A stretch of DNA of 64,000 nucleotides from Papaver somniferum. Taxonomy: Eukaryota > Streptophyta > Magnoliopsida > Ranunculales > Papaveraceae. The notes below the pieces were generated by a model. The model did not search any database. It was not told where the DNA came from and was given only the letters and a program-made list of their open reading frames with translations. The translations under genes and the position numbers were made by a program. Where the stretch lies: NCBI RefSeq assembly GCF_003573695.1, contig NC_039358.1, positions 155,920,920 to 155,984,919 on the forward strand. Reading direction: 5' to 3'. Numbering within the stretch: the stretch's first letter is position 1; each line of letters opens with the position of its first letter. This document shows, in pieces, positions 10,963 to 22,983 of this stretch.

Positions 10963-12456
10963 TGTTAGAGCATTGCACGGTCGAACTTGCATGCGTTGCT
11001 ATCTCAAGCATGTTTGTCAATGTTAGTGATCAAAACTATAAGTCTTTATTTCTAGCCTATTTATAGATGTCTCGGACTAGGCCATAGATAGTGTAGTTGA
11101 GCTTAGATCTCTCAACGTTCATCTCTTGAAGACGAAGAACTACTAATGGGAGCTTGTGGAACTTCTTCGACAAAAGGTATGTGGAGACTTGAAGTCATCT
11201 ATCACTTCCAAAGTTTATTTCTACTATCTCCTATATTGAGACATAAGTCATGTTACGATATAGTTTTCTCTATACACATTTGAGATTTCGAACTGAGTAT
11301 ATCTCGCTAACATATTTCTCCAAATATGTGTTGGTAAGCTTTCGCTTCGACCAAGTTCATCTTATATCATAAGAAAATTGCCGAGTAACATCTTACATGG
11401 TTTGTGTGATACAATCATTTGATGTAGGCTTGGAATGTTTCGATAATGATTATTTCAATATCTTGAAAATTGCTTTGATGCTAATAGTGTGTGAAAACGG
11501 TTATTGTCGTTATAGAAGAATGTTTCAATGATTGAAATAAAGAGTTGATGATGTAACCATCTTTGGATATAAGCATATATAGTGTGTTCGCACATTAGTG
11601 TATAAATCCATAAACCGGAAGCCAAGAGTATGCATATGTGTGTATACGAAATTGGTGAAGGAGACAGGTTAAGTATGCGTACCCGTACAGGTTAAGTATG
11701 TGTAACGAAGTTTGTTTGTGATTAATTTGTACGAGTACGCATACTTAACATGTCTCCTTCACCAATTTCGTATACACACATATGCATACTCTTGGATTCT
11801 GGTTTACAGATTTATACACTAATGTGCGAACACACTATATATGCTTATATCCAAAGATGGTTACATCATCAACTCTTTATTTCAATCATTGAAACATTCT
11901 TCTATAACGACAATAGCCGTTTTCACACACTATTAGCATCAAAGCAATTTTCAAGATATTGGAATAATCATTATCGAAACATTCCAAGCCTACATCAAAT
12001 GATTGTATCACACAAACCATGTAAGATGTTACTCGGCAATTTTCTCATGATATAAGATGAACTTGGTCGAAGCGAAAGCTTACCAATACATATTTCGAGA
12101 AATATATGTAAGCGAGATATACTCAGTTCGAAATCTCAAATGTGTATAGAGAAAACTATATCGTAACACGACTTATGTATCAATATAGGAGATAGTAGAA
12201 ATAGACTTTCCAAGTGATAGATGAGTTGAAGTCTCCACATACCTTTTTTCGAAGAAGTTCCACAAGCTCCCCTTAGTAGTTATTCATCTTCAAGAGATGA
12301 ACGTCGAGAGATCTAAGCTCAACTACACTATCTATGTCCTAGTCCGAGACATCTATAAATAGGCTAGAAATCAAGACTTATAGTTTTGATCACCAACATT
12401 GACAAACATGCTTGAGATAGCAACGCATGCGAGTTCGACCGAGCAACGCTCTAACA
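10963..12456. repeat. Foldback: 720-bp inverted arms around a 52-bp loop
   Basis: Left arm 10963-11682 begins TGTTAGAGCATTGCACGGTC; right arm 11735-12456 ends GAGCAACGCTCTAACA. Read inward, the arms match closely to the loop (GGTGAAGGAGACAGGTTAAG against GGTGAAGGAGACATGTTAAG on the other strand). The arm sequence is the first ~720 bp of the SIRE-like LTR family. No target duplication is visible (CGTAC / AGAAC). If transcribed across, it would fold into a long hairpin. Confidence 0.9.
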
Positions 12457-12850
12457 AGAACTGTAAGTGCAGTAATTATGCGATAAACGAGTTAACTTAA
12501 TTATCTAATGTTTATCCACCGTGACCTAGTCTGTGTTGTCTAATGGTAATCCTACTGAAATTGTCAAAACTTGAGAGAAGACTATGACAAAAGGACCTTT
12601 ATCTCCTTACCTTTATATTATTTGATATGAGACTTTATCTGGCTATATTGATAAGCTGACCAGAAATAATCTCACTCATAGCATTAAGGTATTTAAGCAT
12701 GTCCCTGTTGTTACTTAGATTTATTTTTTTCCGATGATAATATCCTTTTCTCTAAGCCCCTTCTACTGGGTTTCTTAACATTAAGGATTATCGCCAAAAA
12801 TATTGCCTGGCTTATTGATAAGATATCAATTTTAATAAATTAGGTATCTT
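12457..12850 (+). pseudogene. LINE reverse-transcriptase fragment
   Basis: In one frame, with stops, one reads GPLSPYLYII...ETLSGYIDKLTRNN, LTHSIKVFKHVPVVT and, after a shift, DDNILFSK. These match the LINE reverse transcriptase order 'GDPLSPYLFI ... FADD ... LLFS' of plant L1-type elements. It is decayed beyond function. The C-terminal part of a LINE of the same orientation lies at 15460-16910, so the two may be one element split by the DNA between them. Confidence 0.6.
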
Positions 12851-14885
12851 GTTCAATAATGTCGTTGAACCTCCGATTGAATCAGATTCTGCCTACAAAC
12901 CTACTATCACCAGCCCTTTCACAAAGGTCAATAGCCAGCCAATGGTGTAAAGTTATCCAGCTCCTGTGAATGTCACTCTCTTTATTCTAGGTTTTTTGGG
13001 TCACCCCAGTCAGAGCACCAAATGCCTGACGTTGCTGCTACAATACCTAACGTGACAGCAGCTACACCAGAGGTCCTGCCTGATCTAATATTGACTTAGG
13101 AGATCATGGATACCGTGGATCGGCAGTTAGAGCTCTTTGAGAGGGACAACAATGATCATGGTAGCTGTCGTGAAGTAGGCATGTGTATCAACGTCTAAGC
13201 TTTGGAGTGGGAACCGAAAAAGGAAAAGGAATAGGACTGAAAAGGGCTCCAGTTGGAAGGGATTTATTCTTAAATTAGATCCTTGGAACTTCGATATATT
13301 CGCTGGTCTGGTTCAGACCTACACTCGGCAGGAACTGAAGTTGGAACGGTAGCAGGAACTGGAACGAGAACGGGAACTTGAACTCATCGGACGGCTCTAA
13401 GGCAACTGTTATTCTTTCTAGATAACTGGGGTAGACCTGACAAAGCCGACGATATAAGCCGATATTAGCAAATCCTGTAGTTTATAGGTATCTAAGGGAT
13501 GTTGTGACGCAAAATCAACTTTATTCTCAAAGGAGATTGAAATATCCTACATATCCGCTTGGTGCGAATATCTATTCCTTCTCTTCCGGATCGAGCATCA
13601 ATTGCAATGATTCGATAGATGGCTCATTGGGCTAAGCTTATCCCCAGGTTGAGATATTCAAGTACGCATCAGAGCAAGAAGAACGCCAATTGAAGTATTC
13701 GATACAGGAATATTAGTCGATCGCGACGAGTAGTGCCCCATGAGAAGTAATCAGATTTTGACTTTCAGATGAGATATGAGAAAGTAGGTTGCAACGAAAG
13801 CTATGAACCTCCAAGAAAAAAAAGACTGAAAGGTGGGATGAGTTGCTGCGGAAAAAGAGACCAGCTGGTACTGGCTCTACACAATTCCTTTTCGAGGGTA
13901 AAAAGTATAGAAATCCAGAAAGATCTAAGTGAAAGTGAAGAAATGTCGATTAGTTGGTCCTCTTGAAATGACAGAGTCTCCTAGGCTTAGCGAGGAAAAG
14001 TTCGTTATTGAGTCAGCTGGGTTAGTGAATGGGTCTCGGCTCGGTGGTTACTCGCTAGGAACTGGTGATCTTTGTTTAAACGGATAAAATAGGGCATGCT
14101 GGACTCTGCTAAAGAGCCACTATTAATAGCTAATGATGATATCCATTCCCAAAAAGCTTATCTTAGAGCCTTTCCCATGCATGTCTGTCCCGACAAGTCG
14201 AAAATAACTCTATTGTGCGTTTGTTTTTTCCATATTGCAAAAGCAAAGAAAGGAAAGTCTCAGATTTAGACTTCTACGTGTCGTTTATTACGCACAACAA
14301 GGCTAGAAACCTACTCGAAAAAATTTCTGTAGTGGTTGCTGCAACACTATGTGAAGAGTGACAGGTACAAATGTTAGGTCACTTAGCAAAGGTAGCACAG
14401 TAGCACAGGCAGGGCAGTTGGCAGCTTGAGTTAGGGCATCCTCGATAGGATAACCATAAAACCGCAGGTACCTTTTTTATTAGGAGAGTGCTCTACATTT
14501 TTCAATAATTAGGAACCAAAGGGATCTCTCAAGGTTGTCTCTCTCTTGTTCCGTTAGTGTGATTGGAGTTTTTATTTTTATTTTATGATGAGTTTCAAAG
14601 CATCCGATTTCTTTTTGCAAGTCCAAAAAAAGAGAAGAGTCCAAATTAATGTCTTCCTAAAGTTTCATCTTTTCTTATGTCCAGTTGAGTTGACTAGATA
14701 ATTTTTTGAAATGCTCGTTGGAATTGATTCGCTACCGACATTTGTAGGTGTTTCGAAGAAGAGAACTTTCTTTTTCTCGCAAAACTAAGACTACCAAACA
14801 ACCGACCTTATGCACCTAAGAAACCTGACTGAACCTTTTCTGAATCGCCAACTGATGCTTAGGAACCAGATAACCCATCGTTCGC
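12851..14885. other. Unassigned DNA, organelle-like in texture, no intact gene
   Basis: Its base composition is less AT-rich than its surroundings and no plant TE termini are seen. Short broken frames occur (for example ELKLER.QELERERELELI near 13335-13400, and DNWGRPDKADDI near 13420), none of which I recognise. Because a plastid psbC fragment follows at once, it may be part of an organelle insertion. That is inference only. Confidence 0.3.
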
Positions 14886-15056
14886 GGTTTAGGTAAATAT
14901 CTAATGTGTTCCCCAACATGGGAGGTCATTTTCGGAGGAGAAACTATGCATTTTGGGACCTTCGTGCTCCCTGGTTGGAACCTCTAAGGGGTCCAAATGG
15001 ATTGGACTTGAATAGGCTAAAAAAAGACATCCAACCTTGGCAAGAACGGCGTTCTG
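14886..15056 (+). pseudogene. psbC: psbC (photosystem II CP43) fragment, plastid-derived insertion
   Basis: The translation reads GLGKYLM then, after a one-base loss in a T run (near 14953), [35 protein letters not shown]. This is the highly conserved CP43 segment ahead of the large lumenal loop. About 57 codons are present; similarity ends abruptly after QERRS. CP43 is an inner antenna of photosystem II encoded by plastid DNA, so a nuclear piece with a frameshift is a nonfunctional plastid transfer, direct or by way of the mitochondrion. Confidence 0.9.
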
Positions 15057-15459
15057 TGTCTCACACATCAATGAGATGCATTCACTATAGCTTCATCATT
15101 ACGCAAACTTGTGTCAAGAAAGGACCCGATGAATCATTTATCTTTTATCATGGGTATTCAAAATCATGATTTGGGTGAAATTATTTGGGCACTTCTATGG
15201 CTTTTCAAAATTCAAACCTAAACCCATATGAGAATCCTGTTTTTTTTTTTTTTTTTTATAGATGCTAGGATATCTTTCTAGTATAATAAACTTCTCTCAC
15301 AAGCTTATAGTACTTTATTGGTCAAGCACGTGGGTTGGGCTATCCTGATTTACTCTGAAGAATGATAGTCCCTCATCTCTGTGTATTCAGGTGGGGATAA
15401 AATTTTGATCCTAAAGATGTGAAGTTTTATCACCTCCTTGGTTGGATTCTTTGTGTTTC

Positions 15460-16910
15460 CCTAAATGCGTAGGAGAATCAATTTCAGGAAGGCTGAATTG
15501 AACAATTTGGCAAAGATAACTAAAAATGCCGGAAATGTTGGCAGATTCCCTAGAGTTTTAATGGGAAGTGTCTTACGGATGAACAATTTCAAAATTTTGA
15601 TTTCATTAATGCTAAATATACTAAGGCTTTCTATTGCACATGAAGATGTATTTTTACTATTAAAGAGTTGATCAAGCTTTGGTCAGTTTATTAACTCTTG
15701 GTATGATAAATGGGGTTTCATTTATAGCTCTACCGCACCAAATCTGTTGGTCCCTACTAATCAAAGTTAGAAAGTTTTTGATTTTATTGATCGGGCTACT
15801 AAACTCCGGAATGTTAGTAAGCTGATCAATCATTTTGATAATGCTTCTTGTGGAAGGTTGTCTTTATTACCTTTAAGAGTTTGTGAAATCCTAATAGGAG
15901 GGCTTGGGAGCTTTCAAAGAATGGAAGGTCTAGTTCTAAAAGCCTATTCGAGTCTCAAGGTCTCCGATCTTCCCCAAATATGAAATTTTTGAAGTATATT
16001 TTGGAATTTAAGCGCATTCTGTTTTTATTTGGAAAACTTCCAACTATTCCATTCCTTCTTCTTTTGTGAATTCTCGTTTAGCGGTCCCCTTCGTTTTTTG
16101 TTTTAGGTTTTCCTTGTGTGATGAGTCTGTCATGTATGTTTCGGTTTTATGTCTCTTTGGCAGTCATATATGGGGTTTAATTTCCTTATTTTCTTCCGTA
16201 CTGATGTTATGGATAAATTTTTTACGAAATGACTGGACTTTTGTATTTTTTATTCGTCCTATATTCTCTAGTTTATCGAACTAGTCGTAATAATTTTTTA
16301 TTCGGAAGAAATATTTAAAACCATTCTTCTATCTTATCTCACGCTAGATCCATGGTTCCTGATAGAATTATAATATCCCCCTTGGTCGTTTGGTCTCTAG
16401 ATCTATAGTGGATATACCCCTTATATTGGACGAACTAAGTGTAATATTGATGGTACTTTTAATTGTTTGTCATTGTTTAATAGTGCAGGATATTTAATAC
16501 ATGACTCTTCCAGCAAAACTACTTTTTATGCAACTATCATTTTTATTGTATTTTCTTCAACTGAAGCTGAAACCTGGATCATCTGGTCCCTGTTGAAGAA
16601 AATTGTGGAAATAAAGCTCACTCATTTCGTTGTTGAAAGTGATGCTAAAGACCCTATTGACCAGTTTGTTGTTGGAAATTTTCATGAAAATCAACGTATA
16701 AATCTTAAAAAAAATTCCTATTTTAGTTCTTGCCTTATTGTTTGTAATTTTATTTTCCTCCAGAACTTATAAAGAAGTTGCTCACGCCCTCTATGCATTG
16801 GTCTAAACCTCTTATGTGGCTCATTCCATTAGTTGAAGATGACTATTAGCGTGGTTTTTTCGGGTCATCGTTTAAACAAAAAAAACAAAAAAAAAGAAAG
16901 AAAACCCCCC
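15460..16910 (+). pseudogene. LINE 3' region with RNase H domain and A-rich tail
   Basis: Around 16440-16720 one reads DGTFNCLSLFNSAGYLIHDS, SSKTTFYATIIF, AETWIIWSLLKKIVEIKLTH and FVVESDAKDPIDQF, the plant-type RNase H (RVT_3) at the end of many plant LINEs. Upstream (15690-15860) is a decayed linker (WYDKWGFIYSSTAPN, RATKLRNVSKLINHFDN). Stops and shifts interrupt it. The element ends in an A-rich tract at 16876-16908, as expected for a target-primed retroelement. The intact part is 16467-16772. Confidence 0.75.
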
Positions 16911-16924
16911 AAAGTTGTTAGTTC

Positions 16925-17720
16925 TTTTAGGCCAAGCACAATGGTCAAGGATTTTCCTTAGATATAGCTTATTTGAAGGTAAGCGGAATGGATGGGAGGT
17001 GCACCTCACTATAGGTGCATGCCATCACTTAGTAGCAAACGGATACTCCGTTTGGGTCAATGCGTTAACCTGACTGAAACACATACTGATTTTCCGTTTA
17101 TGTGGTGTAAACATCCAGTAGACGCTCGGATCAGCCATCTCTTTCACGGTTTAGATTTTCCATTTGAGACTGAGACATTGTTGTCTACGAACAAAAGAGA
17201 TGAACAAGAAAAAAAATGAAGAAACCTTTGAAGTTAAGAAGATAATCTGAGAGATTTGATTGGAAAAACCAAGTTGTATGAAGATGATTTGGAGTGATTT
17301 GAGAAGAAAAATAAGTTTTTATTTATAGACATTTTTGACAAATTTTTGAGAAAATATTCGTTGGGATCTGACGGTGGAGAAAATAGAGTCGTTGAGAATG
17401 GTGAATGGTTATGATTGGGTGTAAGAGGAGTGTAACAAAGAAAAGGTCAAACAAATATTATTTACCAAACGAATATTTAGTTTTCGTGAAATTGTCAACG
17501 GATGCTCAATATTAGTTTCAACTGGAAAACATATACTAAATATCCTTAAAGTGAAAAATCCAAGGAAAACTCAGTTTCCATGTGGTTTCGTTTAGCTAAA
17601 ACCTGTATTAGATCTGATCAACTTTACATTGTAATTAAGGGATTTCGCTACATTTAGTTGGGGTTCGCTAATAATTAGCCATAGCTAACCGAAATGGCTT
17701 ACTGTTGTGTTTGGCCCAAC
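16925..17720. mobile_element. Possible MITE / non-autonomous DNA transposon
   Basis: Near-terminal sequences are inverted: AGGCCAAGCACAATGGTCAAGG at the left and, read on the other strand from 17718, GGGCCAAACACAACAGTAAG at the right. The interior has inverted-looking motifs (AAACGGATACTCCGTTT near 17037) but no coding capacity. No clear target duplication is seen, so the boundaries are tentative. Confidence 0.4.
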
Positions 17721-19555
17721 GGGGATATAAATGTAGAGGTACACCAATATGTAGGAATTAATGTACCAATATGGGCTTTAGACTCTTTAGTCCTATCGTT
17801 TGAAGCCCGGTACTAATAGGTCCTAATTTACCAAACCTTGAACGGGTTAATACTTTTCCTGATGATTCAGTCCAGACTAAAAGAATTGGATGCCAAAAAT
17901 ACCCCCATCAGCTAAATAATATCATATTACTTCTTTATACGATTTCTTCATTTCCCATCGAAACAGCTCTCCCGCAAGGAACATTTTTTAAAACCTAATT
18001 TCAGTGTCTCAATGAAGATTCAATCTCCAAACGTAGATCTGAAATTCAAACAACACTCGATTAACTTGAAAAATTTAAATCTTTATCGTCAGTACCAATT
18101 TATTAAGATTATAGCTCGAAATCGAGGAGAAAAGTTGGTGAAATTCAATTTCTGCAAATTGATTTGAAGATTTCATTGTTGAAATTGATATGAAAGATAA
18201 GTTTAATCTATTTTACCGTTTCTTTTACTCGCAACTGTTAATTTATCAATATCTAATTTGACTTAGTTTTCTTCTGTTCAAGTATTGTGATTTATTTGTT
18301 ATAACGGTAGTAAGTGTATTTGATATTTTGAGTTATTATAGTGGTAACTTGCTGTAAATGTAAGTATATTTAAAAGCTTTCATAATTAACCTGTTTGAAC
18401 GATAAGAACAGTCTTCAGAATTTTAATGATGTTTAAAGAAATAATAATTGGATCTTTATTTGGACAAGTTATTGTCGTACTGCCATAGGTAGCTTCCCTT
18501 GAATTTGTTGTAGAGGAGTTGCTTCCTTGCATAAGACGTGATTGGGATTGGTGGACATAACTCTGTTCACATCAATTCAACTTGGTGTAAGCTATTTTTT
18601 TCAAAATACAAATAATGCATCCAAAGTTGAGGTGTGGTTGGTTCTTAAATCCATTCATCATTTACCTGTATCATTTCAGTTTTTAGAGTGTCGACTGTCG
18701 GATAGTGGTTGTTATTCTTCTCCTTTTGAGTATGAAATGTATGCGAAATAGAAATAAATGGATTCTTAATGAGAAATATGGAATGATACTAAAACTTTTA
18801 GTGGCTAGCCTGTGCACGAGTATTTTTATGTGTGGATGTTGTCCTTTTATTATATTACGCATTAGTTGTTATTACTGATTCCTCACGGCATTTAATCAAC
18901 TCCTATTTGTTGCTATCATCGATTCCTCACGACATTTAATCAACTCCTATTTAATACTATTATGTTTTGATACCACTCCTTTTCTATAAAAAAACTAATG
19001 CCTTGCAGACAATTAGTTGAAATCATCTCCCAAGTTGTCCTAACAAACTGTTGCATCCCTCAATGACGCCACCAGTTTCAACTGTTGCATTAATGGCAAA
19101 TTGAAATTGGCGATTTTATGTGTACAACATATTTTTTGTACTGCTCTACAAGGTGCATTTCCTTGTCCACCAGTTGTATGCATTTCATTGTACTTCCTAT
19201 ACGATGTGTACTTGCTTGTACACCGTCCAGTTATACGCAATGTATTTTTATGTATATATTTTCTTTTTTTACTAGGAATATGATATGATTTTGCTCGTGC
19301 ACCTTTGAATTTAATTGTGCATTTTTATAGGCGGTGCACTTATTTATATATTGGTTTCGCAATGCTGGATATGCCAATTTTTCTTGACTGTACCCTTTTT
19401 ATGGTGAATTGAAAGAGGATTTGATAATAGTCATTTATATAGGATGTGCACATTATTATTCATTTATATATGATGTGTGGAGTGATTCAACAAACGACCA
19501 GATGCGAGTTGTTGAATATTCCAAAAAAAAAAAAAGGAATATAGAATCGACATAC
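17721..19555. other. Gene-free stretch with a 44-bp tandem duplication
   Basis: I see no supportable gene. At 18865-18953 a unit of about 44 bp (GATTCCTCACGGCATTTAAT then CAACTCCTATTT) is present twice in tandem. TGTACA-containing motifs begin to appear from about 19118. Confidence 0.5.
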
Positions 19556-19559
19556 AGGT

Positions 19560-19665
19560 AATGAGGATTATTATGTACATAATTGTACACCCGTTGATTG
19601 TTAATGTGTACATAGTTGTACACCCGTTGATTGTTATTGTGTACATAGTTGTACACATGCTAATT
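19560..19665. repeat. 33-bp minisatellite with TGTACA palindromes
   Basis: Units read TTGTACACCCGTTGATTGTT then AATGTGTACATAG, nearly identical in the first two copies, with a third partial copy. Each unit junction forms the palindrome GTGTACATAGTTGTACAC. Related single or double copies occur at 20915-20995 and 21420-21478, with looser ones near 19118, 20300 and 22200. Confidence 0.8.
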
Positions 19666-20607
19666 ACTAATAATACAGAACTGTATTACTACCATTGCTT
19701 GTTTTTCTTTAAATTTGTGTTTGATGAACACTTTTTTTACTCACAGGTTGTATGCATTGAAGGACCATAGAATGTTGGGATGTTTGTTTTACGGAAAAGG
19801 AGAGTACATGTAACACAAGAAGAATTTGAGATGTTGGCGGCCAAGGTAATGAAGAAGGAAACATACAAGAACATGTCGTTCAGAGTTTGAAAATTGAAAT
19901 TAAAGTCATTAAAGCTCATATTTGGGAAACTTCTGGAAAAGAAAGGTTAGTTGTTTTTTTTCCTCATTTGGCGTTTTCAGATTTTGATCAAGTGTACTTA
20001 GAACCTTTTTTCCTCAGTTTGGGTTTTAGCTTTTTCAGAGTGATCTAGTATTAGTGTTTTAGCTTTATTGAACTAGGTTTTGTTTAAAATCCTATATGAT
20101 CTATTGTCGAAACTCTATGGTGGACACTTCTCATACTAGTAAAAATATTAGAGCCAAGAGATAAATACCATGGCATGACATTCCATGATCATTGTTTCTT
20201 TCTTATCCCTTTTTAATCATCTGATTGCTTGTTGTTCTTTCAAGTCAATGTAGTTTTTCTAACGATTATGCTTAATCCTAAAAATAAGAATTAACTGGTG
20301 TACTTTCTTGTACACAAGTTACATGGATGTAAATAAAAGTGCACTGTTTTTTTGTGTGCTTGTTAGACGAGGTGTATATGCTTCTACACCAGTTATATGC
20401 AGTGCATTTTTATGTGCGTTGTTTATTCTTTTTGTATTATAGGGTAATTTATAGGTTCCTGGATCTCTATCATGGTTGCTTTGTGCATAATTTTGGATCC
20501 AAAACTAATTGGAGAAATTGGACACATATTGCCAGGCGCTATATATTAAGTTCATTTCCAAGTAGTTTTTTTCCCACTTCGATGTTTTGTTTATGGTTTA
20601 TTGACAG

Positions 20608-20815
20608 CAGGGGATTCATTTATTATGAGATTAGAGCAACTTGAGGATCTCCTAGCCTCGTCAGAAGCCAATCAGAATCAACTTAAGATAGTGGTCAGGA
20701 TGACGAAGACGGCTATGTCTCCATAAATCCGGTATTGGATGCACAACCAGCTACCTTCTCAACTTCCAAAGATGTTTCTTTTTGCAATGCAACAATATTT
20801 GAGGTGATTAAGGTT
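20608..20815 (+). pseudogene. Possible broken gene fragment
   Basis: One frame gives MRLEQLEDLLASSEANQNQL and an adjacent frame gives DSGQDDEDGYVSINPVLDAQ, both protein-like in composition, meeting near 20685. I do not recognise the protein. It lies 245 bp upstream of the RS-rich exon at 21060 and may belong to the same relic. Confidence 0.25.
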
Positions 20816-21059
20816 GATCTCAAAACACTGTAACAACATATTCTCTTTTTTCTTTTTCTTTTTGTCTTCTTACATACCTTATAATATTCATCCTCAGAAT
20901 GTTTTTTAAGCTAATGTGTACATAGTTGTACACATGTTGATAGCGTACATAAATGTACACTTTGATGACTGTTAATGTGCACATAAATGTACACATCTTT
21001 GATTCTTATGCTCTCTGGCTTTGCGCCTTATGATGATGAAACATTCTCACTTTTTCCAG

Positions 21060-21240
21060 TGCTTCTCCTGTTCGGCGCAGTCCTAGTCCTGGGAAGATAA
21101 GTGCATCTTCTCACAGGACTCCTCCATCTAGGGATGAAAGCCCTGATAGACGCAGTCATGAAAGTCTTAGAAAAAAGAGCCGATCTCAGCGTGAACCTTC
21201 TCGTTCTCGTAGCCGATCACAACAGAATTCTGAGACTAAT
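21060..21240 (+). pseudogene. Orphan RS-rich exon (SR-type splicing protein-like)
   Basis: An open segment is framed by a good acceptor (TTTTTCCAG, ending 21059) and donor (GTAAGT at 21241). It reads SPVRRSPSPGKISASSHRTP, SRDESPDRRSHESL, RKKSRSQREPSRSRSRSQQN, an arginine/serine-rich pattern typical of SR and SR-related splicing proteins. No RNA-recognition motif or start is found near it. It is therefore either one exon of a gene I cannot otherwise see or a fragment copied from elsewhere. The exact family cannot be told from an RS domain. Confidence 0.45.
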
Positions 21241-22983
21241 GTAAGTTGTCTGACCACATTTTTGTTTTTTAATCTTTGAAACTAGAATTAGTAATTAAGC
21301 ATGTTAGGCTCGACTTATATTGCATGACTGATATATGATTTACATAATGGACAATTCTCATCCTCTGAGTAGGCTTGTTGTTTAAAAGGAGGTGGGTGTC
21401 TGCATGTTCTCTTCAAAGTACAGGTGTACAACTATGTACACCTGTTAATTGTTAACGTGTACATAGTTGTATACATGTTTTGATTATAAGAAATTTATTT
21501 CACTAAAAGTTTATTTGAAAATATTATCTTGGTACTACTGAATCAAGCACTTCTTTAGGTGAGCATGTTCGATTGCTTAATAGCGTTACTACTCTCCCTT
21601 TCTTGCTTTTTTTTTTTAGGTTCTGAAGTTTTGGTTTTAACCAGAGGAGATTTTTTTTAACAAAGATTGAGATTTTAAAATAATCCATAAGATATTGTAA
21701 AGATTGAGTTTACAGATTTTGGGTAAAGTGACAAATGTGAAAATGATCTTATAGAAAATACAAGAGGTTGGTTTGGCTTGCTGGTTTGCACTGAGGTCAA
21801 ATGTTTGTTGGATATGTATAACAGTCGTCTAATATCGACGATTACACTTCTTTGTTCGTCATTCTATTTATTGTTGGAGATATCGGAAGCCTAAATTAGG
21901 CGATAGATAATGACTGGCATTCCTCCGAATGTAACATTACCTGGAGCCTAGATTTGACTTGTATTCATCTCTTTGATGATTAAAGTAGATGAGCAGTGCC
22001 TCTGGTGCGGAACTTAAGGTGTGATTACACCATCTTAAGTTGTTGTTTTTCGATATCATGAAATGATTTTAATAGCATGCTTGCTATGTGTTTAGGTACT
22101 TTTCAAGGGAGCTTAAGAACGTGGAGAAGAACAATGGACAGGTTGTATGTGGTCTACAAACTGGTGCACCTTGTCTTGTCTTTGGATTTTCTGGATTTTT
22201 GTAGATGTACATGTTTATACACCGGTGTAAACTAAGATTTTTTTTTTAAATGAAAAATATAGTCATATGGGTACTCTTTTAGTAGATATCTAAAAGAGCT
22301 TTCCGAATATATAAAACACAAAATTCGTTAAAAAGACCAAAATCAACAATTCCTGGGTGAAATGGACAGTTTGATTTTGATACTGTTTGAATGGACAAAA
22401 ATGTAAAAATAGGCAGGATGTAACCAGTTTCATATTACCCATTTTCAAATATTTTTTCTTATTTTTAATTTACACAGGATGTATCCAGTTTCATCCTTGC
22501 TATTTTTTAAATTTAAGCTATGATGAAACCAGTTTCATCCTTACTTTTTTTTTTTTTTGGTTATTTCACCCAAACTATTTTTTACTCGTCCATTTGAACC
22601 GTGATTTAAAAATATTTGGACAAATGACCCATTTTCCGTATATAAAATTTGTGAATTTTGGACAAACGGTTCGGAAGATAAATCGTTTTTTAATTATTTT
22701 ATATTCTTTAAAATTGCTGACATCAACATGTGTCACTTTGGACTAAACTGTAAATATTTGGATTAAATCGTAAATCAGAAAGGTTATATGTGTATTTTTT
22801 ATATTTTAAATGTTTTTTGGACTAAATTGTAGCTAGTTAACCCGGATGGACTGATCTATACTTTTTTGACACATTTTTGGACTAAACTGTTTTTTTTCCC
22901 CACCAATATCACTTCTCGAGTCCCAAGTATCCCGAACCGAGTACATAGGAATATGAGCGGCAAGCGGTTTAGACGGCAATTTT
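21241..22983. other. Gene-free stretch; repeated GGATG-AAACTGG motif
   Basis: No supportable coding region. At 22415-22540 three diverged copies of (A)GGATG(T/A)A(A/T)CCAGTTTCATCC occur about 55-70 bp apart, each containing a short palindrome (GGATGAAAC..GTTTCATCC). T-rich tracts are common. The last 80 bp lead into the TDP2-like gene. Confidence 0.5.

Noticed and set aside
6500..12450. CRISPR-like or satellite array
   Set aside because: The repeats are few, diverged and belong to LTRs or the foldback; no regular repeat-spacer pattern.
15239..15258. Poly-T run as a reverse-oriented LINE tail
   Set aside because: No LINE coding sequence in the matching minus orientation follows it, and the LINE here has its own A-rich tail at 16876.
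16992..17219. 75-aa ORF inside the MITE-like region
   Set aside because: No similarity to any transposase and no upstream context; fits chance in a repeat.
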